64,000 bases of DNA, taken from positions 48,351,227 through 48,415,226 of the forward strand of contig OU744732.1 in the NCBI GenBank assembly GCA_916613615.1, in the 5' to 3' direction. The position numbers were made by a program, and so were the translations under genes. Below, in pieces: positions 46,412-57,912 of the stretch. This DNA is from Steromphala cineraria. Lineage: Eukaryota > Mollusca > Gastropoda > Trochida > Trochidae. A model generated the notes under the pieces. The model was given only the letters and a program-made list of their open reading frames with translations, made no database searches and had not been told where the DNA came from. How positions within the stretch are numbered: the stretch's first letter is position 1; each line of letters begins with the position of its first letter.

Positions 46412-46881
46412 ACGGCAAAATGCCATGGCATTCTTACCGCCGTGTGAAAATGCCATGGCATTTTTTATTTCAGTAGTATTCTGTTAGAGCTTTTTAATTG
46501 CATCGTCTTCCCAGGAACCAAAAGGTGAAAAAACTTGGATTTGTTGCCAGATACTTCAATTTTCTTTCCCGGTCCGCGAAACTTTAGACCTGGAAAGATA
46601 AAGGATATCGTAATGTTTGTCTTTGATAGATGATAGATTATTCTGAAACCAAGCCAATCAAATCGTATGGTGGCGTGTTTGTTTGGGTGCTTCAGCTACC
46701 CAAAAAGCTGTGCTCCTGGTAGGGTAACAAAGCTGGACAGGTCAACAGGTAGAAACCAGACTAAATTTGACCCGTTCTAAAACCAGCTTTTTAACAGTCA
46801 CCATGCATTTCTTTCCGTTTTTTTCCTCATCCTGTCAATTCTCTTTCTCCCTGGCTTGTTAAATGTCTTGTATGACAACAA
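46412..46881 (-). repeat. Dispersed repeat family A, copy 2 (inverted)
   Basis: Reverse complement of 54,086-54,571, with repeated ATGCCATGGCAT palindromes at its left end. Shares GACCTGTC...AGCTT and TCTGGCTTCTACC-type blocks with window position 1-180. Confidence 0.75.
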
Positions 46882-48032
46882 CTACACGTTTCAAAGCTTT
46901 AAAATACTGACAGTTCGTTGAACCCATACTCACTCAAACGCGAAACAAATACAAATACCTGTGCAAGTTATCTATACATTTATTTTTTGATAATGTAATC
47001 GTTTATTTAATAATATTGATTTATAATCAAAAGTACACACTTCATTTAAAAGTTTAAGTACCATCGGAACTAATGATATGAATATAAAAAGTATCTAAGA
47101 AACCACTTTAAGAGTCAAATTAAAATGATCTGTTCCATCTTATTCAGGTACCTTTATTTCATCACTCTTTCCTCACCTAACGGCAATGTCGCTGCATTCA
47201 CACTCATTTTCTTATGAACTGAATACCATTTTAGATTGTCTCTATAAATAGTGAATGGCGCCTTGAACTAAGAAACCAATCAAGGAAATATTTCTCAATA
47301 CATTACATTTTCTCTTTTTAACTATTTTGCAAGTATTGGATTTGGGTGATCTTATGAAACAAATTTCTAAAAAGAGTCACATTTCCTCATAAATTTGAAA
47401 ATATAGTTTATTACAGTGCAAGATCTGATTTTTGTTGCAGAAAATGCAAAGCGTTTGTCATGTTTAATTTAAATAAAGTTAAAGATTAACAAATACATGA
47501 TGAATTCGCCGTCTCTATTGTTTCTAACCTATGAAAATGAATATGGATGAGTATTGTTGCATTATCTGCATGTGAATATTGTATCAATTAAAAGGTCGGA
47601 AATAAAGAATAAAGCTAAATGTATATTATCAATTCATGTGTACAAAGTCGAGGTCTTTCATCATATTGTCATTTTATTATATCTTGGGCTAATAGCTCTT
47701 CCCAAAATTTGTTAGGTCTAAATTTGCATGTATGTCGAATAAAAAGTATATTTTAAACATATAAACTTATTAACTATAAACGGACATGGTAAACTGATAA
47801 TGTATTAGTAATCAGTCTCTCGTTACCTTCTACAAAGCCACTCACTATTTAAATAAATTTGATGTATTCCTGTATGTATGTAGGGGAGGGCAAACGATTT
47901 GTTCTATACAGCCCTGCTCATTTAACATTGAACAGATCATTAACATGTATGTAAACAGTCCCCTCAAAGGATAGAATACAAAATGTAAGGAATGATTCAA
48001 GTCAACGACTTTACTCTTTATCCCCGAACATT
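46882..48032. other. Non-coding interval
   Basis: AT-rich, nothing recognised. Confidence 0.45.
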
Positions 48033-48837
48033 AAAGAGGGACTGAAATGGTCTATGGCCACTATCGGCATTCATAATGAAGGGATTGCAATTCGACATAG
48101 ACTCGACTATTTTTCTTAAATTGGACAGTAACCTGTCTTTTAAAATACACAGCTCAATTTGAACCGAACAGAATATGTGGTCAGTGAAGCGTGTCTGACC
48201 AGTAGGACTAGCGTTTCACCTTATTATCAGTTTTCATAGTGTTCTCGTAAATTTCAACTGTCGATTACACATACAAATTTTAACTAAAATAACTCAAATT
48301 CTCGAAAATGCAATATCTAGAACTATCTTACTTGGTAATACCAGTTAATTCAAGCCCATGGTTATTTTATAAACATGTAATATTGTGTATTTCAAAACGC
48401 CTATCAAATGACGTAACACCACTACCTAATGACTGCATTATTAATTTTGCGCAGTTATGGCTAGACATAGATGTTTAAACCACGTTTTGCTCGAGAAATA
48501 GGTAGGCACATTGACACAAGGGCTAGCTAGCTTCTACGCCGACAAGCCCTTTTGTGGACGGAGCTAGTCACGCTCAAGTGGGTTTTCAATTCGTTCGGGT
48601 GTTAGATACGGCGGTTCTCTAAAACGAGGAACAATAGGAATAATAGGTCAAATAAAAGGCTCATTAAGATGCATATTGGATTTCGATTATGCGCTCAATG
48701 CATTCTAAAAGATTATGTTGATGAAGAATAATAATATGTTAATCTAAAAAAGAATGCATGTCATAACCTATATAAGTAATATACATGCAGTACATTATAG
48801 CTGATGAACTAACTGCAAGGGACAATGCCGCTGGATT

Positions 48838-49768
48838 TGCCCCCAATAATGCTGTTATCGGGGATATGGGCTGGTCTCCTACAGTTGTAAATCAATGGAG
48901 GTGTGTGTCGAGGTTTTTTAGACGTCTTTGTAATCTTGATCGTAATCGAGTTACTAGTCATATTTTTAGATGGAGTCATACTTTAGCCTTAGGAGGTAAA
49001 CGTAACTGGAATTTTAGGGTTTGTAAGAAGTTGTCAGATCTTCATCTCGGTCATTTTAAGGATATTAACGCTGTGTATAGTATTCCCTTTGTAGTTTCTA
49101 AGGTTTCCGAGGTTGTTTTTAACGACTTTGTTTGTAAATGACAACAAGACCTTTTAAGAGTTGGTAGTATTAGTGGTAAGGGTGGTAATAAGTTACGCAC
49201 ATACAGTAGTTTTAAATCTGATTTTGGCTGCGAATTTTATGTTAATTCTACTATGTCTCGTGCAATGAGAAGAGCTCTAGCTTTGTTTAGATGTGGTGTT
49301 GCGCCTTTAAAGGTTGAAACTGGTCGATATATTGGCTGTCCTTTTAATGAGAGAACTTGTTTTCATTGTAGAGATTGTATTGAAAATGAATGTCATGTTT
49401 TATTGAATTGTCCTTTATATGTCGATGAACGACGTCAGCTTTTATCAAAATGTATAAGTCTGTTAGATAATTTTTAAAGTTTGAATGATGTAGACAAGGT
49501 TAGTTTTATCCTCAGCTGTCCAGATGTATCGTTTTTATCTGCCAAAACCTGTTTTAATATTCTTAAAAAGCGTGGTGTAAATTTGTATATATCGTAAATA
49601 TTTCTTTCCTTTTTACTTATGTGTATATTTTATGAAATATTAGTCTCTCATAATTCCTTATGGAATGGCTCAACGTTTTACTGTGATATTATCTTATGCA
49701 TTTATTATATGTCTGTACCATGTTGAGGCGAGACTTAAATAAAAAAATCTGTCTGTCTGTCTGTCTGT
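48838..49768 (+). mobile_element. 5'-truncated LINE with (CTGT)n tail and target-site duplication
   Basis: CTGGATT occurs immediately before (48,831-48,837) and after (49,769-49,775) the insert. The duplicate locus keeps one CTGGATT followed directly by AACACTC (50,524-50,537), the empty site. The first two bases of the duplication could also come from the CTGT tail. The 3' end is AAATCTGTCTGTCTG. Confidence 0.85.
48845..49594 (+). pseudogene. C-terminal part of a LINE polymerase protein, two in-frame stops
   Basis: One frame reads AVIGDMGWSPTVVNQW, then KLRTYSSFKSDF, and a cysteine-rich block CPFNERTCFHCRDC and ECHVLLNCPLY (C-x2-C then H-x4-C, a zinc-binding pattern common at LINE C-termini). 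It is interrupted by TGA at 49,139 and TAA at 49,475, and continues in frame to VNLYIS and a final TAA. The reverse transcriptase core is missing through 5' truncation. Clade not determined. Confidence 0.7.
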
Positions 49769-49902
49769 CTGGATTAACACTCATTATATCCTGCAGTTCA
49801 TACACAAGTGTATAGTGATTCACTGAGTCACATAAGGAACTGTATGGAGGAGCAATTGCGCCGAATATGCACTAATTATCTCTTCACTCAATACCTAAAA
49901 AG

Positions 49903-50637
49903 CTCAATTAGAACCGAACAGAATCTGTGGTCAGTGAAGCGTGTCTGACAAGTAGGACTGGCGTTTCACCTTATGATCAGTTCTCATTAAGTTCTAGTAT
50001 ATTTTCAACTGTCGATTTAACATACAAATCTAAACTATAATAACTCAAATTCTCGATAACACAATATTTAGAACTATCTAACTTGGTAATACCAGTTATT
50101 TCAAGTTCATGGTGTATTTCAAAACGCCTATCAAATGACGTAACAAGACTACCTAATAACTGCATTATTAATTTTGCGCAGTTATGGCTAGACGTAGATG
50201 TTTAAAACACGTTTTGCTCGAGAAATAGGTAGGCACATTGGCACAAGAGCTAGCTAGCTTCTACGCCGACAAGCCCATTTGTGTGCGGAGCTAGTCACGC
50301 TCAAGTGGGTTCTCAAATCGTTCGGGCGTTAGATACGGCGGTTCTCTAAAACGAGGAATAATAGGTCAAATAAAAGGCTCATTAGGATGCATATTGGATT
50401 TCGATAATGGATAATGTGAATTGAGAATAATAATATGTTAATCTAAACAAGAATGCATGTCATAACCTATATAAGTCATATAGTACATTATAGCTGATGA
50501 ACTAACTGCAAGGGACAATGCCGCTGGATTAACACTCATTACATCCTGCAGCTAATACACAAGTGTATATTGATTCACTGAGTCACATAAGGAACTGTAT
50601 GGAGGAGCAATTATCTCCTCACTCAATACCTAAACAC
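49903..50637 (+). repeat. Repeat family B, copy 4 (carries the LINE empty site)
   Basis: Direct duplicate of 48,153 onwards, without the LINE. Useful as an undisturbed reference for the insertion at 48,838. Confidence 0.8.
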
Positions 50638-50639
50638 TT

Positions 50640-50700
50640 AACAGACAGACAGATTGTTTATTAATACAAGTGTATTATATTGCACTGGTCGCTTACTGTT
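50640..50700 (-). mobile_element. LINE 3' tail fragment, inverted
   Basis: ACAGACAGACAGATTGTTTATT is, on the minus strand, AATAAACAATCTGTCTGTCTG, resembling the tail of the LINE ending at 49,768. Only the tail is recognisable. Confidence 0.45.
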
Positions 50701-50975
50701 TCTCCTTTTAGGGTAGTAGTATATTTTAAAGTGTTACGTGTATCATGACATTTCTTGTACAAAACATGGTACATAATAAAACAGTATGTCAAACCATAAC
50801 TGACTTATCAGACATTGAAAGAACACATTTACTTTTGATAAGTTCATGTTATAAATATGAAATATTCAACCTAATTGGATCAATAGCAGTTCTCTTCTTT
50901 TTTATTTTTAAGTGAAATTTGTGTTCAACCATATGTACATGTTGATTAATAACTCGTAATACAATGCGTTTGTAG

Positions 50976-51013
50976 ACGAGGAACCTGAGACTCTTCCAGT
51001 TCATTTAACAAAG
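50976..51013 (+). CDS. Tentative exon (gene B)
   Basis: TTTGTAG acceptor and GTAAAT donor, phase 1 in and phase 0 out, reading DEEPETLPVHLTK. Its phase fits the candidate at 55,852. Short and unconfirmed. Confidence 0.35.
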
Positions 51014-51321
51014 GTAAATTACCACATCTAAATTTGATCTCTAAACATTCATTTTCTTTACATAATTTCAAAAAAAGGGAGTGACTTTATACAAATGATA
51101 TGTGCGCAGTAAATTTCCAACATCATTCCACAAAGAAGCCTGCCAAATTTCAACATCTTGTATTTTAAGCATATCTTCTATATGAAACAATAATGCAAGG
51201 CTTAGCCTGAGTTTCAAGCATTAAAAAGTAAATATTCACAGTAATATTAGGATCCAATAATCAAAAGAATTTCTTTTTTTCAATGACAACTAGTGTATTC
51301 TTTTTTATTACACATAGCCTT

Positions 51322-51682
51322 AAAGGGGCAGTAGCACGTTTTTAGGGGGGATATAAGGTGATGTCATTAAATCGAAAAGTAATGGTTCCAATTGAAAGAC
51401 AATGCATTTAAAATAAATGGAGCAGTAATAATTCAAATATATAATGTAAAGTTTAGCCATACGATTCCTTTTTCTTACACAAAATGAATTAAAGGTGTTC
51501 ACAAAAAAATGGCCGCCAATGGATTTTATGTGAATCCTCATACTTTGTCCTCTGACTATTGATGATTGGCTTGTGTAATGATAGTGTTGACACTGTCAAT
51601 ATAATACATTTAGCATTAACTTACAATTATCAGTGAAATAATTAAAATATAAAATTATCAAAAAACGTGCTACTGCTCCTTT
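51322..51682 (+). mobile_element. AAAGGGGC MITE, copy 3
   Basis: TIRs AAAGGGGCAGTAGCACG and CGTGCTACTGCTCCTTT, flanked by TA (TTAA on both sides here). Same orientation as copy 1. Confidence 0.85.
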
Positions 51683-53340
51683 AAGTCTAAAATATAAAGA
51701 AAACATTTGTAAAACAAATTGGTAAGGTACTATCTCTCCATGGCGTTGATCTATCCAAGAACAACAATTCCACTCAGTGTTGAAACTAAATTCGGACTTA
51801 TTCTGACATGTATAATGGTTTATCTGGAGATCGGTGCATTGGAACATGTTACAATAAATGTCTATATTCGTATATATAAGATATAGTGCCATGCAATCAA
51901 TTTGTCCCGCCTTTTATGGCATGATTTAACCCGTAGCTACCCGTCACGGAGGTCGCCGCAACCAGCTCAAAAGGGTAATAAAACAATAAAATGTCATGAC
52001 CAGGTTGACGCAATTTAGTCTTCATCACTCACGGTTGAAGGATTATTAAAGTTTACATCATCACAAATATATTTTATTATTTTCTTTGGAATATACGAAG
52101 CTCTGATTGAAATACTTTATAGTGCTTGAAAGGTCGCTGCTCAAATTTGTTCAATTTGGTAGTTAAAGCCGTTTTTGAATGTCACTATTGATGAGCAGCT
52201 TAGAATAAGAGGGAGAAGAAGAAGACGAAATGTTTATCATTGTGTCACACCACAATTCATCAAGTAAATGCATTTCATAAAACATTAAGGGTTAAGAATT
52301 GTAGGCCCAGCCAATAAACGGCTTATGAGACACATATATAGATGTTAAAACAAAACATGGATTATGGCATACATGTACACACGTTTTGATAAAGATCATG
52401 TCTATATTAAAAAGAACATAAAATAAAATTATATAGTTAAGATATTCTTCTTAGATCTGCTTAGATATATCTGGCGACAAACCAGTGAATGCACGACTGG
52501 TCACATGCCCTTGATTTCAATCTTATGGTGGCACGCGACGTCATAAACAGATTCATTGCCACCTGATGTATACATTTATCATGAAATACATCAGAGACAA
52601 AAACCAACAATTAACAATTTTCAGAAAACTTTTAACACTCAGCTAGATAAGTCATTTTACGATGTAACACTATTAAGCGTTTGGTGTCATAAAGATATAC
52701 AACTCCATGGTAATTAAACAATTATTTGAGGCGAGATTTCAGTTGAAACAATGATGCGTCACTTTGTACTATATAGTTCTGTTTAAAACGTCTCACCCAC
52801 GCTTCTAGCCCAGGAGTTTTTTTACAGACGTTAATTACGCGGTCCTAAAGAAAGGCTAATCAAATGTGTTTATTTGGAAAATTATTAAAAAAAAACAGTA
52901 TTTGAACGAAAATCGAAAAATATAAAAGTCGAGTTCAGCGGATGTTTAACTATACAAAACATCAGTGTCAATAATAAAAAAAAACCATATGATTCTCACA
53001 AATCTTTCCAAAAGTGTCAATATCTTATTGAAAGAAATCATTGAATCGAAACCATAGCAGATTTGTCAAAATCTTTGGGAGATTTATTTCCAAATGGCAC
53101 TTATTCAGGTCTATTATATATGTTTTCAACGTCTTTGGAAATAGTTCACCAAATTCCCTAATCTGTGATGTAATTTTAACAGATATTGCTCATTGAGAAT
53201 CTAATCAACACAAATGACATGGATCTTCCCCTTGCCACAACCGTTTTCTATAATTAATAAGAAATGAGTGTTCAAAATCTGATGATAGAACTATAGATTT
53301 GTAAATGTTCATCAACAAAGAGTAATATTTAGCCCCCAGA
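51683..53340. other. Non-coding interval
   Basis: AT-rich, no supported exon or repeat seen. Confidence 0.45.
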
Positions 53341-53344
53341 GAAC

Positions 53345-53655
53345 TACTTGTGTATTAATAGGAGACAATGAGCGTTATTCGGCGACATTGCCGATAGCAG
53401 TTAGGTCTTCCGCCACAGTGTATGGTGACACAATGAACGGAACTTTAAAACAAAGAGAGAAATCGTGTATTTGACTCAAATAATCGACATACACTTGTAT
53501 ATTAAGAGCAAGAGAAGACTTGTGTATATTCGGCGACATTGCTCAGTGAAGTTACCTCATCAGCTATAATGTATGGTGACGTAATGAGCGGGGATGTGTA
53601 GGTAAAGAGTGAAACAGTTTATTCAACACAGTATATCAATACACATATACAGTGT
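53345..53655 (+). repeat. Two diverged direct repeats (~150 bp)
   Basis: ATTCGGCGACATTGC recurs at about 53,377 and 53,529, each followed by a TGTATGGTGAC block and an AATGA(A/G)CGG block. Old tandem duplication. Confidence 0.6.
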
Positions 53656-54085
53656 ACATTTAGTGGATGATATAGTAAGTCTTGATACTGCGACTTAGCT
53701 CTTTACAGTTAGTTTATCAGATAAAATGTATCAGGGCCGGAGCAACAATTTCCGGTTTGGGTAAAAAGAGTTTGGTGGTTTTACATTTTTATAACTCAGT
53801 GGGTTTCAGATAGCAAAGATTATAATGATTAATATAATTTGTGTGACTCAAAAGAGGCATTTAGATACTTTTTATTTATTCATCATGATCATTAGTTCAA
53901 ATGATATTAATCTTTTGAATGAAGTGTTTAACAATCGGATCATCAATCGATATTGTTATATAAAACGATTACATTATGAAAATATAAATATATATATAAC
54001 TTGCACAAGTATTTATAACTGTTTAATGAGTGAGTGAGTTTGGGTTCAACGATCTGTCAGCAGTATTTTGGCTTTTTAACGTGTG

Positions 54086-54571
54086 GTCGTTGTCATACAA
54101 GACAGTAGACAAGCCAGGGAGAAAGAGAATTGACAGGATGAGGGAAAAAGACGGAAAGAAATGCATCGTGACTGATAGAAAGCCGGTTTTAGAACGGTTA
54201 AAATTTAGTCTGGCTTCTACCTGTTGACCTGTCAAGCTTTGTTTCCCTACCAGGAGCATCTAAATCTCTATCTGGCATAGCTCTTTGGGTAGCTGAAGCA
54301 CCCAAACAACCTAGCCACCATAAGATTGAAATCAAGTGGTGGATTGGCTTGGTTTTAGAATAATCTATCAAAGATAGAAATCTTTCCAGGTCTAAAGTTT
54401 CGCGGACCGGGGTAAGAACATTGAAGTATCTGGCAACAAATCCAAGTTTTTCATCTTTTTAGTTTCTGAGAAGACGATGCAATCAAAAAGCTCTAACAGA
54501 AAGCTACTAAAATAAAAAATGCCATGGCATTTTCACACCGCGGTAAAAATGCCATTGCATTTTGCCGTGGC
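54086..54571 (+). repeat. Dispersed repeat family A, copy 3
   Basis: Longest copy, from GTCGTTGTCATACAAGAC to the TGCCATGGCATTTT palindromes. Inverted relative to 46,412-46,881, same strand as 1-180. Confidence 0.75.
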
Positions 54572-55515
54572 CTTAAGGAACCGTTTCACGTAATGATTGA
54601 CTGGAAATGCAGTTACATTAAAGTAATAGCAATCATTGACGACATCATCGATAGAAGATTGACTAAACTGTTTTGACATTATCGGGTATTTTTTAATGAA
54701 AAGTAGTTGTGAGAAAACATGCTCAATTGATAACGCATTTTTCATTCATTTGACTAATAGGTTGGCATTTAAGGCGATGCTCATCATGCTAAAGTGACAT
54801 ATTATCAATGTATTGAATCTTTAAAAGTTTATTGTCTGTTTAATCTGAACACGTTATCAAAACCACCGGAAATAGAGTCACTTAAACAAAAAAGTGATAT
54901 AGTTGCATCGTTACCATAACATGTTATCATTGTCATTAATTGGTAATATTCTATTCTATATAAATGTTATTTCGGATGAGTAAAAGTTTACATAAAGTCC
55001 AGTTAGGGTATTTGAATGGTATCTTTTGCCAGTCAAGATATATACCGTGTTGTTGCACGTGGGTCTGCTGCTTTATCATAGCAATGACATTAAGAAAACA
55101 TTTATACATTAAACAACACCTGAATTACATTTTCGGAAGAAAATTGGTATTCTTTTCAATTCAACATGTTGACTATACAAGATTATTTTAGAAGTTATTT
55201 CTATTATTTCTCTAAAAATGTAGCAATGTCAACTAGTATTTAAAAGATTATATTAAGGCTGCTATGAAAGAAGATTTTTTTTAGTTTTTCCTTGATCATG
55301 ATTTGTACAGTTGCAATCAAAATAACTTCTTCAGATGGAAGCAAACGGTAAACCTAAATCTATAAAAACATGTATTATAGTATAAATTACATTAGTATAG
55401 TTGCTGCAATATCGCTAATTCCAAATCAATATATCAAAGCCGGATATGTTCGCATTTCCATATCATTCATATTTACGTTTTCCCTTATATTTGAATGTTG
55501 ACAAATGATGCCAAT
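54572..55515. other. Non-coding interval
   Basis: Nothing recognised. Confidence 0.45.
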
Positions 55516-55800
55516 AAAGGGGCAGTAGCACACGTTTAAGGAGGAATATAGGGTGATGCCAGAAAAATGAAAGTTAATGGTTCCAATTGAAAGACAATGT
55601 ATTTAAACCAAATTGAGCAGTACAAATAGTTTAGCCATTACACAAAATGAATTAAAGGTGTTCACATAAAATGGCCGCCAATGAATTTTATGTGAACCTT
55701 CATACTTTGTCCTTTGACTATGGATGATTGGCTTGTGTAATAAGATTTTTGACGCTGTGAAAATAATACATTTAGCATTAGCCTACAAATATCAGTATAA
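55516..55800 (+). mobile_element. AAAGGGGC MITE, copy 4 (3' end lost)
   Basis: Left TIR AAAGGGGCAGTAGCACACG and internal ATGGCCGCCAATGAA block are present. The right TIR is missing after ATATCAGT. Confidence 0.75.
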
Positions 55801-55851
55801 ACATGTATGATATGTCTTTTTTGTGTGATTTAACTCAAGTTTACCTTTCAG

Positions 55852-55920
55852 GTTATTTTAAGTCAAATGCTGTCTAACGCAGAGTGGGGAGTTGTACAGC
55901 CAGAAATGAGATATGAATGA
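55852..55920 (+). CDS. Tentative terminal exon (gene B)
   Basis: After TTACCTTTCAG a phase-0 frame reads VILSQMLSNAEWGVV then QPEMRYE and TGA. The phase agrees with 50,976-51,013. No AATAAA immediately after. Unrecognised. Confidence 0.35.
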   Translation, partial: VILSQMLSNAEWGVVQPEMRYE

Positions 55921-55972
55921 GATTTGATTTGCATATATACATACCTTAATGACTTACTTATTGTTTCAACAG

Positions 55973-56014
55973 GACATCTTTGGAAAAAAATGGGAAACAA
56001 TATAAGTCGAGAAG
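55973..56014 (+). CDS. Tentative 42-nt phase-1 exon
   Basis: TTGTTTCAACAG acceptor and GTAAGT donor (both strong), 42 nt, open in phase 1 as HLWKKMGNNISRE. Same length and phase class as gene A's exon j. May join 57,597-57,623. Confidence 0.4.
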
Positions 56015-56119
56015 GTAAGTAATTTTAAATTTCATTTATAATAATTGATCTGTAAATAGCAAGGATTGGGGTGGGGCGTTGGTTGATAGTCATTATGTCT
56101 CCCTCAGGTGACATAATAA

Positions 56120-56840
56120 TTCCCCGTAATTCCGTTATTCCGTAGTTCCTAAATGCTTTCGTTTCCGGGTATTATCTCAAAAACAGTTCAATATTTTTTT
56201 TTAAAGAAATGAGCTTACGTCTAGTGGTGGAGTGGTGCCTTTTGCTATTTTGGTTATTCAGGATTTCTTATCTATTCTTATTTCCGTTGAAACAAATTGA
56301 ATTTTGTGCATTTTTGGGTAGGGTTCGTTTCCGGGGCATACATGTATCTCCAAAACCTTTCAATACGTTAATGAAACTTGTTATGTGGTTAGATCTTGTG
56401 GTGGGGTGGTGCTTTTGCTATTGTGGTCATTCTGGATTTGATATATTTTTAGGTTTCCATGGAAACAATTTCAACTAAATGAATACTGGGTGTAGGATTT
56501 GTTTCCGCGCCGTAGCTAAAAATCTATTCAATATTTGTTTACGAAACTTGGTATGTGGTTAGATACATGTATAGTGGAGCCTTTTGCTTTTTGAGTTATT
56601 CTGAATTTTTTATTGTTTTGCTTATTTTCATGGAAACAATTTGATCTTAGGGCATATTGGGGGTAGGTCCATTTCCAAGAAATAGCTCAAATACTGTTGA
56701 ATATTTTTTTATCTAAACTTGGTAAGTAGTTAGATCTATTAGAGCAATGGTGCCTTTTGCTACTTTTGTTATTCTGAATTTTTATTTTTCTGGTTTCAAT
56801 GGAAACAATTTGGGTGATTTTATGATTAAAAGTTGGGGCG
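56120..56840 (+). repeat. Diverged tandem repeat, ~170-bp unit, about four copies
   Basis: The phrase (G)GAAACAATTTGA falls near 56,290, 56,463, 56,633 and 56,803 (spacing 173, 170, 170), with ATGTGGTTAGAT and GGTGCCTTTTGCTA also repeating. The 89-codon frame through it is a repeat artefact. Confidence 0.7.
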
Positions 56841-57596
56841 GGGGACATTGAAGTGCATCACATGCACATATTCTATTTTGACAAGCTTATGTCTGTTTAA
56901 TAAAATCACGAACATGATCCTAAATGTTGTAGATCTTGCCTATTCAAACGCCAAATATGTATTCCAAAATGTTTTACTTACTCATTAACCCCTGGACATG
57001 CTTAACGGCTCATCGCCTTTGCCTCTTGTCAGCGTAACAGCCCGCTCTAGCGACGCTAATTAGCTCAAAGCACCCCTAACCTCCTGACGGAGTAGCTATC
57101 TAGTCTACCAGAACGTTCTGATAGTTTTTAGTTTCATGGAGATCAGTCGGGAAACAGACAGGTGCGAATAAGGATATTAAACAGAGAACACAGAGACGTT
57201 ATTAGGTAATCTGCACCATTGATGCTGTTGATTCTGGGGATTTGTCTTTCTATAGTATATTGACATATGAATAAACATTCCCTTGTAAATAGATCTCAAA
57301 TCTGTTCACACGTGATTGGAGTGGTCTACATTTCTGTCCAGCAAGTCCTGTTACTTCACAGCTTAGTCAGATTGACTCATTTTAGTCAAATCGATATAAT
57401 TGTGACCCTTTTGAATTCTGAATATGATGTAAAATAAGTGATACGACAGTTGTGAAACAATGACATGTTATTCAACACTGTTGTGAAACATTGCACGTGA
57501 AAGCGAACGCATTGTGAACTACTTTCCTACCATCGCATGGCAAGTTATCGGTTGATGATTTCAATCAAAATTACTACTTGAGAATATTGTTTTCAG
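56841..57596. other. Non-coding interval
   Basis: Nothing recognised. Confidence 0.4.
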
Positions 57597-57623
57597 TCCA
57601 AACGAAAAAAATACGAGATAAAG
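57597..57623 (+). CDS. Tentative 27-nt microexon
   Basis: TTGTTTTCAG acceptor and GTAAAA donor, open in phase 1 as VQTKKIRDK, which follows in phase from 55,973-56,014. Very short, so low certainty. Confidence 0.28.
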
Positions 57624-57912
57624 GTAAAATCCTTTTTTTTTTAAAGTGTTTATTATTAATGATTAAACTGTCCGAGAAACAAAACATAGAATACCTCCAC
57701 AACATTCATCTTCAAATGTAAACAGGACTTCGGAATCGGGATCAAGTCGACATTCGATACTAGATCTGGCAAGATCTCCCTTCCGATTACGGTGGATTCT
57801 TGAAATGTCAGCGACAGTACTTCAGAATTTCGATAAAGCAGCCCAATGTTGGTGATACCGTAAGCATTAACAATGTTATCTTAATCGGCAACAAGTTCAA
57901 ATTCGTCGAAAC

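Larger units (their letters stand above)
48033..49902 (+). repeat. Repeat family B, copy 3, tandemly duplicated with copy 4 and interrupted by a LINE
   Basis: Starts TTAAAGAGGGACTGAAATGG. From 48,153 to 49,902, minus the 931-bp LINE, it matches 49,903-50,637 (CTCAATT-GAACCGAACAG through CTCACTCAATACCTAAA), so the two lie head to tail. Confidence 0.75.

Noticed and set aside
48785..48837. Start codon at 48,785 as the start of the LINE protein
   Set aside because: The first 18 codons lie in the flanking duplicate (also present at the empty site), so the Met is not part of the element.
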